Origin: Idiomarina xiamenensis 10-D-4
Lineage (GTDB): Bacteria; Pseudomonadota; Gammaproteobacteria; Enterobacterales; Alteromonadaceae
Direction: 5' to 3'
NCBI RefSeq assembly: GCF_000299895.1
Contig: NZ_AMRG01000016.1
Coordinates: 1-64,000, forward strand
DNA length: 64,000 nucleotides
Every line of letters begins with the position of its first letter. Positions within the stretch are counted from its first letter, which is position 1. The notes below the pieces were generated by a model. That model searched no databases. It had not been told where the DNA came from and saw only the letters and a list, made by a program, of their open reading frames with translations. The position numbers and the translations under genes are program-made. Of this stretch, positions 27,814 through 36,770 are shown in pieces.

Positions 27814-28269
27814 TCAATCGGCTTTGGGACGATGCAAACTCAGCAACAACTCGGCTTCGGCTCGCGGCAGTTCGCACTCACTCATTAACTCTTCGACGTC
27901 GGCGCCTTGGCTAACCAGTTTAGCCGCGCGCTGATAAAGCTTACCGCCGGGGTCTTGTTCTGCCACGTCTTGTACTCGTTGCTCGACACCAAACAGCTTT
28001 TCTTGTAAGGCTTGCATTTCGGCATTAACACCCAAGGTACTCGACTTCAACGCGCCAAGCTCATCACGTAAGCGCAACACTTCATGCGCAGCTTTGGTGA
28101 CTATCTGTAAACGCGCTTGCTGTTGCAGTAACAAACGTTGTTGTTGTTGCAACCGAAGCATCACCATAACCGCTACACCTAAAACAATCACGACCGCCGC
28201 CACCGCAATGATCAGGGCAACATTGTTCCACATAGGTGCTTGCGATAGATCAGTCATGGTTTCGCTCAT
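27814..28269 (-). CDS. DUF2802 membrane-anchored coiled-coil protein
   Basis: A 151-residue protein with one N-terminal membrane helix (about 15-38), a Gln/Leu-rich coiled coil (about 40-105), and a C-terminal DUF2802 segment resembling a small helix-turn-helix (KLVSQGADVEELMSECELPRAEAELLLSLH). Function unknown. It is the last gene of the flhA-to-cheW run, and proteins like it follow cheW in Vibrio and Pseudomonas. That conserved linkage suggests a motility or polar-organisation role. Confidence 0.8.
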   Translation of the reverse strand: MSETMTDLSQAPMWNNVALIIAVAAVVIVLGVAVMVMLRLQQQQRLLLQQQARLQIVTKAAHEVLRLRDELGALKSSTLGVNAEMQALQEKLFGVEQRVQDVAEQDPGGKLYQRAAKLVSQGADVEELMSECELPRAEAELLLSLHRPKAD

Positions 28270-28286
28270 GGCCTAAAATGGGTGTG

Positions 28287-28784
28287 TTATAAGCGCGATA
28301 TTTCATCCCACTCTTCGTCGGTCAACAATTTATTCAAGTCTACCAAGATCAGCAATTCACCATCACGGTTGCTAACGCCCTGAATAAACTTAGCGCTTTC
28401 TTCGGTACCGACGTTCGGTGCACTGTCGATTTCCGACGAGCGTAAATAAACCACTTCGGCAACACTATCAACCAAGATGCCGACCACTTGCTTGTCAGAC
28501 TCGATGATGACGATACGAGAGTTATCGTTAACCTCGGTAGTCGGCAGGCCGAACCGCGTACGGGTATCAATCACTGTCACCACGTTACCACGCAGATTGA
28601 TTATCCCCAACACATAGTCAGGCGCACCGGGAACCGGAGCAATTTCACTGTAACGCAGCACTTCTTGTACCTGCATGACATTAATGCCATAGGTTTCATC
28701 CTCTAAACAAAAGGTGACCCATTGCAGGATTTGATCCTGAGATTCTGCCTCAGTACTCTTTTTTAACGTACGGTTCTCACTCAT
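28287..28784 (-). CDS. cheW: Chemotaxis coupling protein CheW
   Basis: A 165-residue CheW-domain protein (about 22-160; LPTTEVNDNSRIVIIES, VDSVAEVVYLRSSEIDSAP) that couples chemoreceptors to CheA in the array. Length is typical for the Vibrio-type CheW. It follows the parP gene by 18 nt. Confidence 0.95.
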   Translation of the reverse strand: MSENRTLKKSTEAESQDQILQWVTFCLEDETYGINVMQVQEVLRYSEIAPVPGAPDYVLGIINLRGNVVTVIDTRTRFGLPTTEVNDNSRIVIIESDKQVVGILVDSVAEVVYLRSSEIDSAPNVGTEESAKFIQGVSNRDGELLILVDLNKLLTDEEWDEISRL

Positions 28785-28802
28785 TTTGCTGTGCTCCGTG
28801 TA

Positions 28803-29693
28803 TCAGCGATCCAACTTGGTGGCGTGTTTCACGCCCAAGCCTTGGTCTAATAGTTTAATCAGTGCGTTCACATCAAGCAATGCACACATGCGCTCGCGTA
28901 CCACCCCAGCTAACCATGGACGACGGCTGTCGACGCTTTTGCGCCACTGAATGGCGTCAGGCTGTAGCGGCTCGCTCGTCACCAATCGCTCGCACGCCAG
29001 CCCCCAGCGACTATCACTCAACATGATTAGATACTGGTAATCTAACTGCTCGGCAAGTTGTTCATTATACTTTTCTGGCATCACCCAACGCGCCGTATCG
29101 ACCGCATGCAGCTGATCGTCACGTTCGGTCATAATGCCCATAAACCAATCGGGCTTACCGAATAGCGGGCTAACCTTACCGAGTTGGTGAATACCCCCCA
29201 AACTTTTCAACGGCACTGCCAGCGTCAAACCGGCGACCGAAAAAAACAGTGCCTGAAAGTCATTCTCTTGATATTCGGCTAATACATCGTCTGGCGCCGC
29301 GACTGGCTCGGTCGTATTTGGCGCAGCCTCGGTCGCGATGGTCGGCATCGGCTCGGCTTGTTGCTGAGGTTGATGTTCCTCAATAAATTCTGGCTTACCC
29401 TCGTCAACACTGACGTCGGTACTCTCATTTACTGCACTGGTTGCGATCTCAGCGGCGCTTGTGGTCTCGCTATCAACCACAATATCAAGGTTGTCGGCAA
29501 CCACCTCTACCTGCTGTGGATCCGGCGTAGCAACTTGTAATTGCGCAAGCGAAACACCCTGTAATAACTTTTCTAGCTGCTGCTGACGATCATCCACAGC
29601 AAGCTGTTCAGGTTGTTCCTCGACGCTCGGCTGTTCATCCAGTAAAGCCGCTAAATAATCGGTCATCGCTTGTTCATGCTGGCGGCGGCTCAT
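28803..29693 (-). CDS. parP: ParP-like polar array protein with C-terminal CheW domain
   Basis: A 296-residue protein with an acidic, Gln/Pro/Glu-rich N-terminal half (about 1-150) and a C-terminal CheW-like domain (about 155-290; FQALFFSVAGLTLAVPLKSLGGIHQL). The gene order cheB-parC-parP-cheW matches V. cholerae. There ParP binds ParC, CheA and receptors, and keeps arrays at the old pole. The start overlaps the parC stop by 4 nt. Identification relies on order plus domain layout. Confidence 0.85.
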   Translation of the reverse strand: MSRRQHEQAMTDYLAALLDEQPSVEEQPEQLAVDDRQQQLEKLLQGVSLAQLQVATPDPQQVEVVADNLDIVVDSETTSAAEIATSAVNESTDVSVDEGKPEFIEEHQPQQQAEPMPTIATEAAPNTTEPVAAPDDVLAEYQENDFQALFFSVAGLTLAVPLKSLGGIHQLGKVSPLFGKPDWFMGIMTERDDQLHAVDTARWVMPEKYNEQLAEQLDYQYLIMLSDSRWGLACERLVTSEPLQPDAIQWRKSVDSRRPWLAGVVRERMCALLDVNALIKLLDQGLGVKHATKLDR

Positions 29694-30478
29694 AAACGTT
29701 CTCCAGCTTTATCTAACTGTAATACATGAGTGAGCAACGACTGATAGGCTAATACGCCACGCGACTTTGGTGCGAACTGTGACGGTACCTGCTGCGCTCG
29801 ACTGGCATCACGGAACTTGGTATCGACGGGGATCATACCGTTCCAAACATGTTCGCCATAGAGTTCGCGCAGACGTTGGTGCGCTTGCATTGAGGCGTTA
29901 GTGCGACGGTCATAAAGTGTGGGTACGATCGTGTAAGGATGTTGCTGTTGCCGCGAATTGGCAATCAAGGTCAGGGTTCGCATCATCCGTTCTAGCCCTT
30001 TTAGCGCTAGAAACTCGGTTTGCACAGGAATCAAAATACGTTGGCAAGCGGCAATGGCGTTGACCATTAACACCCCGAGTACCGGCGGCACATCAATCAA
30101 CACATAGTCATATTCTTGACGAACTTGATGTAAGGCTTTTTTCAGTATTAAGCCCATACCGCTTTGTGTACCTAATTTGCGGTCTAAGGTAGCCAGCGCC
30201 ATGGTTGACGGTAATACATCCAAATTTTTCACCGCAGTCGGCTGTAACGCTTGCATAAATTGTTCGGCAGTCATGCCCGCATTTTGCGTAAAAACGTCAA
30301 AAGCGCTCAGTTCAAGGTGCTCAGAATCAATACCAAAGTAATACGTCAACGACGCATGCGGGTCGATGTCTACCAATAACACACGCTTGCCGCGGTCAGC
30401 CAATAAGCCGCCGAGCGCAACCGTGGTGGTGGTTTTGCCGACTCCACCTTTTTGATTGGCAATGGTCCAGACTCTCAA
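29690..30478 (-). CDS. parC: ParA-family polar-localisation ATPase ParC (Soj-like)
   Basis: A 262-residue MinD/ParA ATPase with deviant Walker A KGGVGKTTTT, the VLLVDIDPHASLT motif and VLIDVPPVLGVL. Despite resembling plasmid ParA it sits inside the chemotaxis operon with no ParB partner. In Vibrio the equivalent ParC recruits chemotaxis arrays to the pole through ParP. The symbol should not be confused with topoisomerase IV subunit ParC. Confidence 0.9.
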   Translation of the reverse strand: MRVWTIANQKGGVGKTTTTVALGGLLADRGKRVLLVDIDPHASLTYYFGIDSEHLELSAFDVFTQNAGMTAEQFMQALQPTAVKNLDVLPSTMALATLDRKLGTQSGMGLILKKALHQVRQEYDYVLIDVPPVLGVLMVNAIAACQRILIPVQTEFLALKGLERMMRTLTLIANSRQQQHPYTIVPTLYDRRTNASMQAHQRLRELYGEHVWNGMIPVDTKFRDASRAQQVPSQFAPKSRGVLAYQSLLTHVLQLDKAGERL

Positions 30479-30514
30479 GCAATGCTCCTATGCAGCTGAC
30501 AAGGGTGCGGTTAT

Positions 30515-31645
30515 TTAACGAAAGCCGACTTCGCGTAGCACCTGGCCCGCAACATCATTCAAGGCTAGGCTTTTGCTAGCGATACCCGCTTGCGTAACCG
30601 CCATTGGCATACCATAAACGACACAAGATGCTTCATCCTGCGCCCAAATTTCGGCACCGGCTTGTTTTAATAAGCGTGAACCCTCACGACCATCTGCGCC
30701 CATACCCGTTAAAATAATGCCGAGTACTTTACCGCCATAAACTTTGGCTGCCGAAGCAAAGGTAATATCAACGCTGGGTCGATAAGTAATGCGCGGATCT
30801 TTATCTTCATGAATTCGTAAACGGGCAGCACCACTGCGGCCGTCAACCAACATCTGCTTGCCGCCAGGCGCTAAATAAGCACAACCTGGCTTGAGGCTAT
30901 CGCCATCTTCGGCTTCTTTAACTTCAATCTGACACAAACCATTAAGACGCTGAGCAAAAGCTCGGGTAAAGGCTGCTGGCATGTGTTGTACCATCACGAT
31001 CGGGTACGGAAAATTAGCCGGTAACTGCGTCAAAATCGTTTGCAGTGCGACGGGTCCGCCGGTCGATGTGCCGATAGCAAATAACTGATAGCGACTGTTA
31101 GCGGCTGTCAGGCTCTTCGGTAACGGCGTCGAGACACTGCTGCTGGCACTGCTACGATGGCTAACAGACGGATCCGTAGTACTCGGCCGAGTACGCGCGG
31201 TAGACTCAGTATTAGCGCGACTAAAAGTCGGCCGTGTCAAACGCGTACTGGGTTTGGCAATCGCCAATACCCGTTGCTGTAAGACGTTAACGGCGTCATC
31301 GCGCTGACGCGCGATGTCTTCAAATTTCTTCGGTAAAAAGTCTGCCGCGCCAGCTTCTAATGCATCTAATGTAGCCTTGGCACCTTCATGAGTCAGCGAG
31401 CTGAACATCAGTATCGGCATTGGCCGCTTCGCCATAATGGCCTTGACCGCCGTAATGCCATCCATTACCGGCATTTCAACGTCCATAGTGACTACGTCGG
31501 GTCGTAACGCCATAACCTGAGCAACCGCTTCTTCACCATTATTAGCGGTGCCAATCACTTCAATGCCCGCATGCGCGGATAAAATTTCGGTTACTCGACG
31601 CCGGAAAAAAGCAGAGTCGTCGACAACCAATACTTTCACTGCCAT
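30515..31645 (-). CDS. cheB: Chemotaxis methylesterase/glutamine deamidase CheB
   Basis: A 376-residue protein with a receiver domain (about 4-122; phosphoacceptor Asp55 in VTMDVEMP), a Ser/Thr-rich linker (about 140-185), and a methylesterase domain. The catalytic triad motifs are visible: Ser in [11 protein letters not shown], His in [16 protein letters not shown], and Asp in GMGADGREG. It removes methyl groups from chemoreceptors when phosphorylated by CheA. It lies 12 nt after cheA. Confidence 0.97.
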   Translation of the reverse strand: MAVKVLVVDDSAFFRRRVTEILSAHAGIEVIGTANNGEEAVAQVMALRPDVVTMDVEMPVMDGITAVKAIMAKRPMPILMFSSLTHEGAKATLDALEAGAADFLPKKFEDIARQRDDAVNVLQQRVLAIAKPSTRLTRPTFSRANTESTARTRPSTTDPSVSHRSSASSSVSTPLPKSLTAANSRYQLFAIGTSTGGPVALQTILTQLPANFPYPIVMVQHMPAAFTRAFAQRLNGLCQIEVKEAEDGDSLKPGCAYLAPGGKQMLVDGRSGAARLRIHEDKDPRITYRPSVDITFASAAKVYGGKVLGIILTGMGADGREGSRLLKQAGAEIWAQDEASCVVYGMPMAVTQAGIASKSLALNDVAGQVLREVGFR

Positions 31646-31657
31646 TCGCTGTTACCC

Positions 31658-33922
31658 TTATCGCCGCGCGTAGGCTTTTAATAACCCCGAAACATCGATG
31701 ATTAAGGCAATGCCACCATCGCTGGTTATGGTTGCTCCAGCCATCCCCGGTGTACCTTGTAACAGGGTATCAAGGGGTTTAATGACCACCTCTTCTTGCC
31801 CGATCAAGCCGTCTACCACAAAGCCAACTTGTTGCGTACCGACTTGAATCACCACCACATGACCTTCTTCATTGCGCGATTTACGGTCCGGATGACGCAC
31901 TAACCAATGTTCAAGGAAGAATAGCGGAATCGCTTTTTCACGCACGATCAACGTTAATTGACCGTCAACCACGTTGGTTCGCGCCATATCTAAATTGATG
32001 ATTTCGCTGACACCGGCCAGCGGCAATGCGAAAGTCTGTTGCTTCACTTCGACCATTAACGTCGGAAGAATCGCCAGGGTTAACGGTACTTTGATTTCTA
32101 ACGTGGTGCCGCGTCCCAACTCCGAATCGATCGAGACCGAGCCGTTCAGTTGGTTAATTTTGGTTTTCACCACATCCATACCGACACCACGACCCGATAT
32201 GTCCGAAATCTGCTCTTTGGTCGAGAAACCCGGTGCAAATATCAAGGCATAGGCGTCTTCATTACTCATACGAGCCGCCGCATCGACGTCTAAAATGCCA
32301 CGCTTAATGGCAATGCCTTTCAGTTTTTCGGCGTCCATACCGGCACCGTCGTCACGAATCGACAGTAAGATATGGTCACCCTCTTGAGAGGCTGATAATT
32401 TCACCGTACCGACTCGTGGCTTACCGCTTTTTTCACGTTGTTCGGGCATTTCTATGCCGTGGTCGACAGCATTGCGCACTAAATGCACCAATGGATCGGC
32501 CAAGGCTTCGACCAAGTTTTTATCTAAATCGGTCTCTTCACCCTCAAGCTCCAGATTAATCTCTTTTTTCAGGCTACGCGCTAAGTCGCGTACAACCCGA
32601 GGGAAGCGGCCAAACACTTTCTTGATCGGCTGCATGCGGGTTTTCATGACCGCACCCTGTAAGTCGCCGGTAACCACGTCCAAGTTGGCAATAGCTTTAT
32701 TCATCGACTCATTTTCGTCGTTGATGCTTAAGCTCAGTAAACGGTTTCGCACTAACACCAGCTCACCCACCATATTCATGATGTCATCTAGGCGCTTGGT
32801 ATCTACTCGCACGGTAGTTTCTGCCGCACTAGCGGCGGGCGCAGGACTGGCTTTCTTGGCACTATCGGCAGTCGCTTTGGCAGCGGCGGCTGGTGCGTTA
32901 GCTGGCGCGCTGGCAGACGCTGCAGGCTTAGTCTCTTTAGACGCCGCAGGTGACTTAGTCGTCGATGCTGCTTTGCTCGACGCTTGCTGAGTATGGTTAT
33001 CATTGGCCGGGCTAGCGCTAGCTTTGGGCGCCTGCCCTGAACCATGCAACTGATCTAACAACGCCTCAAACTCGTCGTCGCTGATCTCGTCATCACCCGC
33101 TTTCGCTGAACTAGTGGCCTTGGTCGAGCTGGCCGCTGGCGTATTATCTGACGTCGATGTCTTGTCGCTAGCTTGCTCCACTTGACTGGCAGCTGAAGAC
33201 TGACCAGACGGCGCTTGTCCAGAGCCATGAATTTGATCCAGTAATGCTTCAAATTCATCATCGGTAATATCGTCATCAGCCGCGCCGTTAGACTTTGCTT
33301 CGTTCGTTTTAGCGGGCGTCGCGTTGCTTGGCTTAGGCTTTTGATTGGGCTTGGGCGACGGCGCTTGACCGCTGCCGTGTAGTTCGTCCAACAACGATTC
33401 AAATTCATCTTCGCTAATATCGTCGATGCCGCCGCTATCGCTACTATCACTGACTGGCGCATCACTATCACTAACGTTACTGCCGACATCATCGACCGAG
33501 GTTACGCTAGGAGCGCTAACGTCATCGTCACTGGCCGGTAAACTTAAGCGTTCCAACGCTTCTAACAAAGCCGGTTCGGCTGCGGTCGGTTCTTCCCGAG
33601 CTTGCACCGCGGCAAATTGCGCATTGATAGTATCTAGCGCTTGCAAAATCACATCCATCAATTCGGACGTGACCGGTCGACCGCCATTACGTAGCGTGTC
33701 GAACACATTCTCGGCACCGTGGCAGGTGTGTACCAATTCGGTTAACGATAAGAAGCCAGCGCCACCTTTTACCGTGTGGAAACCACGGAAAATAGCGTTG
33801 AGTAAGTCTTTGTTTTCAGGATCGTTCTCAAGCTCGACTAACTGGCCAGAGAGCTGCTCGAGAATCTCACCCGCTTCTATCAGAAAGTCCTGTAAAATGT
33901 CTTCATCTACGTCAAAGCTCAT
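31658..33922 (-). CDS. cheA: Chemotaxis sensor histidine kinase CheA
   Basis: A 754-residue kinase. P1 (about 1-105) has the phospho-His49 in FHTVKGGAGF. A long Ser/Ala/Lys-rich linker follows (about 130-365). The dimerisation domain P3, the ATPase P4 (HLVRNAVDHGIE, DDGAGMD, GRGVGMDVVK) and the CheW-like P5 complete it. The linker holds three near-identical 20-residue motifs at 169-188, 219-238 and 280-299, built on DDEFEALLDQLHGSGQAP. In Vibrio the corresponding region binds ParP. No canonical CheY-binding P2 is obvious to me. Confidence 0.96.
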   Translation of the reverse strand: MSFDVDEDILQDFLIEAGEILEQLSGQLVELENDPENKDLLNAIFRGFHTVKGGAGFLSLTELVHTCHGAENVFDTLRNGGRPVTSELMDVILQALDTINAQFAAVQAREEPTAAEPALLEALERLSLPASDDDVSAPSVTSVDDVGSNVSDSDAPVSDSSDSGGIDDISEDEFESLLDELHGSGQAPSPKPNQKPKPSNATPAKTNEAKSNGAADDDITDDEFEALLDQIHGSGQAPSGQSSAASQVEQASDKTSTSDNTPAASSTKATSSAKAGDDEISDDEFEALLDQLHGSGQAPKASASPANDNHTQQASSKAASTTKSPAASKETKPAASASAPANAPAAAAKATADSAKKASPAPAASAAETTVRVDTKRLDDIMNMVGELVLVRNRLLSLSINDENESMNKAIANLDVVTGDLQGAVMKTRMQPIKKVFGRFPRVVRDLARSLKKEINLELEGEETDLDKNLVEALADPLVHLVRNAVDHGIEMPEQREKSGKPRVGTVKLSASQEGDHILLSIRDDGAGMDAEKLKGIAIKRGILDVDAAARMSNEDAYALIFAPGFSTKEQISDISGRGVGMDVVKTKINQLNGSVSIDSELGRGTTLEIKVPLTLAILPTLMVEVKQQTFALPLAGVSEIINLDMARTNVVDGQLTLIVREKAIPLFFLEHWLVRHPDRKSRNEEGHVVVIQVGTQQVGFVVDGLIGQEEVVIKPLDTLLQGTPGMAGATITSDGGIALIIDVSGLLKAYARR

Positions 33923-33935
33923 CGCTTCAGCTCTC

Positions 33936-34709
33936 CTAGAAACCTAAACTGGACAATAAGTCATCAACTTCATCTTGACCTTGCACGACATCTTGCCGCG
34001 TTTCGGGGTTGATGATGGGTCCCTCTGGTCCTGTTTGATCAGTTTGAGTTACCTTGTTATCGACGGATGCCTTGTTTTCTACAGTGCTTTCTGACACTTG
34101 CTGTGCAGAACGCTTACCGAACACTTTCAGTAGCTCGATCAAGTTCTTTTCGACGTCTTGTACCAGCTCAATCACCCGCCGGATAACCTGACCGGTAATA
34201 TCCTGGAAATCCTGAGCCATCAGAATTTCGGTCATCAACCCCTGTAAGTGCTGGGCATTCTGACCGGCGTCGCCAATAAAACCATTAACGTCATGACAAA
34301 GTTGTTTGAACTCACCCAGCTCGATCTGTCGTGACATTAAACGCTGCCAAGTTGGCGCAATATCGCTAACGCGTTGTTGCATGTCATCGGCAATCGGTAA
34401 GCTCGCTTCGACCGCATCCATGGTACGGTTGGCGGCATCCTCGGTTTTTTGAATCACATAACGCAAGCGGTTTTGCGCATCGGGCAGTTCATCTGCCGTC
34501 AATGATTGTAAGCGCGGATCAATTTGAAAATCTTGAAGTGAATCATGTAAATCACGAGTTAATCTGCCGACTGACTTGAATAATTCGTCATGATGTTCGG
34601 TAAATAACGTGCGTAACAGTTCGTTAGCTTGCGTGTGCTTTTCTTGTTCTAAATACTCGACCAATTGGCGAGCCTGTGCCAAAGAAATTTGGCTGGCGGT
34701 GATCGGCAT
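33936..34709 (-). CDS. cheZ: CheY phosphatase CheZ
   Basis: A 257-residue helical protein with the phosphatase motif AQDFQDITGQVIRRVI, whose second Gln is catalytic. The C-terminus DEVDDLLSSLGF is the CheY-binding peptide. CheZ accelerates CheY-P dephosphorylation. It lies 20 nt after cheY. Confidence 0.96.
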   Translation of the reverse strand: MPITASQISLAQARQLVEYLEQEKHTQANELLRTLFTEHHDELFKSVGRLTRDLHDSLQDFQIDPRLQSLTADELPDAQNRLRYVIQKTEDAANRTMDAVEASLPIADDMQQRVSDIAPTWQRLMSRQIELGEFKQLCHDVNGFIGDAGQNAQHLQGLMTEILMAQDFQDITGQVIRRVIELVQDVEKNLIELLKVFGKRSAQQVSESTVENKASVDNKVTQTDQTGPEGPIINPETRQDVVQGQDEVDDLLSSLGF

Positions 34710-34729
34710 GGTTATCTCCCGCCCGATGA

Positions 34730-35113
34730 TTACTGAATACGCTCGAAAATTTTATCGAGTTTTTCTTTTAGTGTGGCTGCCGTAAATGGTTTAACAATAT
34801 AGCCGTTAACACCTGCTTGCGCGGCGGCAATAATTTGCTCACGCTTAGCTTCTGCGGTGACCATTAATACAGGAATATGGCATAGGTTTTCGTCAGCGCG
34901 AATCTCACGCAACAAATCGATGCCCTGCATGCCCGGCATGTTCCAATCGGTGACAACAAAATCGTAATCACCGTTTTGTAGCATCGGTAACGCGGTATTA
35001 CCGTCGTCTGCTTCCGATACATTTTGGAAACCCAAGTCACGTAATAAGTTTTTGATGATACGTCTCATTGTTGAAAAATCATCAACAACAAGAATTTTCA
35101 TATTCTTATCCAA
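34730..35113 (-). CDS. cheY: Chemotaxis response regulator CheY
   Basis: A 127-residue single-domain receiver with all conserved residues: Asp11/Asp12, phospho-Asp56 in VTDWNMPG, Thr86 and Lys108 in YIVKPF. Phospho-CheY binds FliM and reverses the motor. It is the first che gene after fliA, as in Vibrio and Pseudomonas. Confidence 0.97.
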   Translation of the reverse strand: MDKNMKILVVDDFSTMRRIIKNLLRDLGFQNVSEADDGNTALPMLQNGDYDFVVTDWNMPGMQGIDLLREIRADENLCHIPVLMVTAEAKREQIIAAAQAGVNGYIVKPFTAATLKEKLDKIFERIQ

Positions 35114-35150
35114 AGCACCCTCCGCTGAGGCATTCGGTTACAACTGAAAA

Positions 35151-35876
35151 TTAATCGACCCAGCTTTGCATACGAGACTTTAATCGTAGCATCGCTTGAC
35201 TGTGTATTTGACTAACGCGTGATTCGCTTACGTTAAGTACTTCGCCAATTTCTTTAAGGTTTAACTCGTCATCATAATATAACGACAGCACTAAGGCTTC
35301 ACGTTGAGGCAGGGTCGCGATCGTTTTAACCAGTGCTTGTTGAAACGCTTCCTGCTCTAAATCGTGCAACGGTTCATCATGTTCATGCGACATCTGCGCC
35401 GGCGTCAACACATCTTCGGTGACACCAAGATCTTCAATACCGATCATGCGACCCGCGTTAACTTCTCGCAAAATGTGATGATACTCATCTAAACTGATGG
35501 CAAGCTGCGCAGCAACATCGACGTCGCGTGCATCTCGTCCCGTTTCGTTTTCGACAATTTTAATCGCATTCGCCACCATCCGATTGTTTTTATGCACCGA
35601 ACGGGGTGCCCAATCACCGCGACGAATTTCATCCAGCATCGCGCCGCGAATACGAATACCAGCAAAGGTCTCAAAACTGGCACCTTTGCCACCATCGAAG
35701 TTGCGCGCAGCTTCCAACAGACCGATCATGCCGGCCTGAATTAGATCATCTACCTGCACGCTGGCTGGCAACCGAGCCATCATATGATGGGCAATACGTT
35801 TCACCAACCCAGTATGCTGTTCAATGATTCGCTGACGATTGTCCGCTTGCGCGGAATAAACGGCGGCTTTACTCAC
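35151..35876 (-). CDS. fliA: Flagellar sigma factor FliA (sigma-28)
   Basis: A sigma factor of 241 residues from the GTG I prefer at 35876 (MSKAAVYSAQ). This start is preceded by GAGAGAG at 9 nt and matches the family's N-terminus. An upstream GTG at 35894 and an ATG at 35885 are in frame but poorly spaced from any ribosome site. Region 2 (VDDLIQAGMIGLLEAARNFD), region 3 and region 4 (LNLKEIGEVLNVSESRVSQIHSQA) are intact. It directs late flagellar promoters, one of which is clear at 63309-63335. It overlaps the fleN stop by 8 nt. Confidence 0.95.
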   Translation of the reverse strand: MSKAAVYSAQADNRQRIIEQHTGLVKRIAHHMMARLPASVQVDDLIQAGMIGLLEAARNFDGGKGASFETFAGIRIRGAMLDEIRRGDWAPRSVHKNNRMVANAIKIVENETGRDARDVDVAAQLAISLDEYHHILREVNAGRMIGIEDLGVTEDVLTPAQMSHEHDEPLHDLEQEAFQQALVKTIATLPQREALVLSLYYDDELNLKEIGEVLNVSESRVSQIHSQAMLRLKSRMQSWVD

Positions 35877-36741
35877 TGGCAACATCTCTCTCACGATTGT
35901 TATCGGCAGAACTTATCAATTGCTCAAGGAAAAATTCTAAATGACCGCCCGGCTGCGCCGGAATTGGCCAGTTTACCGCTTTATTAGCCAGCGCTTTAAA
36001 TGCTAACGAGGCTGGCGACTTCGGATAAGCTGCGACTAACGCCTGCTGTTTGCGCACCGCTAAGCGTAGATTTTCATCAAAGGGAACGATCGCGGCTAAT
36101 TCCAGTGCCACATCCAAAAATCGATCGGTCACTTTAGTCAATTTATTATACAGCACTTGACCGTCGCGTAGCGTTTTCACCATGTTAGCGACAATCTTAA
36201 ACTTAAACACACCCTGCTCGCGACTCAAGACTTTAATTAACGCATAAGCATCGGTGATTGAGGTCGGTTCGTCACAAACCACTACCATCACATCTTGCGC
36301 CGCCTTCGCAAAACTCACAACCATGTCGCCAATACCGGCTGCGGTATCAACGATCAGCACGTCGTAGTCGTCACGTAAGGTACTGAACGCGCGAATCAAG
36401 CCCGCATGTTCGGCAGCGCTTAAATCAACCATCGACTTGGTACCCGAAGTGGCCGGAACAATTTTAATGCCCGCCGGGCCTTCAATCAAAATATCGTCTA
36501 ATGCGCACTGGCCTGAGAGCACGTGTGACAAGTTTTTCTCAACCCGTAAGCCCAACATGACATCGACGTTAGCCAGGCCCAAGTCGGCATCCAGCACTAG
36601 TACGCGCTGCCCCTGTTGTGCCATGGCGATGGCAGTGTTTAGCGAGACGTTGGTTTTACCCACGCCGCCTTTACCACCGGTCACCGCTATCACTTTAACT
36701 AACGACTTTTTCATTCTTCGCAGGCCACTCGCTTGATCCAT
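35869..36741 (-). CDS. fleN: Flagellar number regulator FleN/FlhG
   Basis: A 290-residue MinD-like ATPase with N-terminal DQASGLRRM, the activation peptide that stimulates FlhF GTPase, then deviant Walker A GGKGGVGKTN and VLVLDADLGLANVDVMLGL. FleN antagonises FlhF and the flagellar master regulator to limit flagellar number. It follows flhF by 29 nt. Confidence 0.96.
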   Translation of the reverse strand: MDQASGLRRMKKSLVKVIAVTGGKGGVGKTNVSLNTAIAMAQQGQRVLVLDADLGLANVDVMLGLRVEKNLSHVLSGQCALDDILIEGPAGIKIVPATSGTKSMVDLSAAEHAGLIRAFSTLRDDYDVLIVDTAAGIGDMVVSFAKAAQDVMVVVCDEPTSITDAYALIKVLSREQGVFKFKIVANMVKTLRDGQVLYNKLTKVTDRFLDVALELAAIVPFDENLRLAVRKQQALVAAYPKSPASLAFKALANKAVNWPIPAQPGGHLEFFLEQLISSADNNRERDVASE

Positions 36742-36770
36742 GACGTATTAAACTACTCTTAACAAAAAAT

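Noticed and set aside
29690-30478. Plasmid partition or chromosome segregation ParA locus
   Set aside because: There is no ParB gene or parS-like repeat. The gene sits between cheB and a CheW-domain gene, which is the Vibrio ParC arrangement.
32454-33045. Reading frames in other frames and strands over the cheA linker
   Set aside because: They are by-products of the Ser/Ala/Thr-rich linker composition and have no domain resemblance.
35900-35907. A GCCGATAA box just upstream of fliA
   Set aside because: No TAAAGTTT-like -35 lies 11 nt upstream, and the site is inside the end of fleN. FliA self-activation is not supported by this alone.
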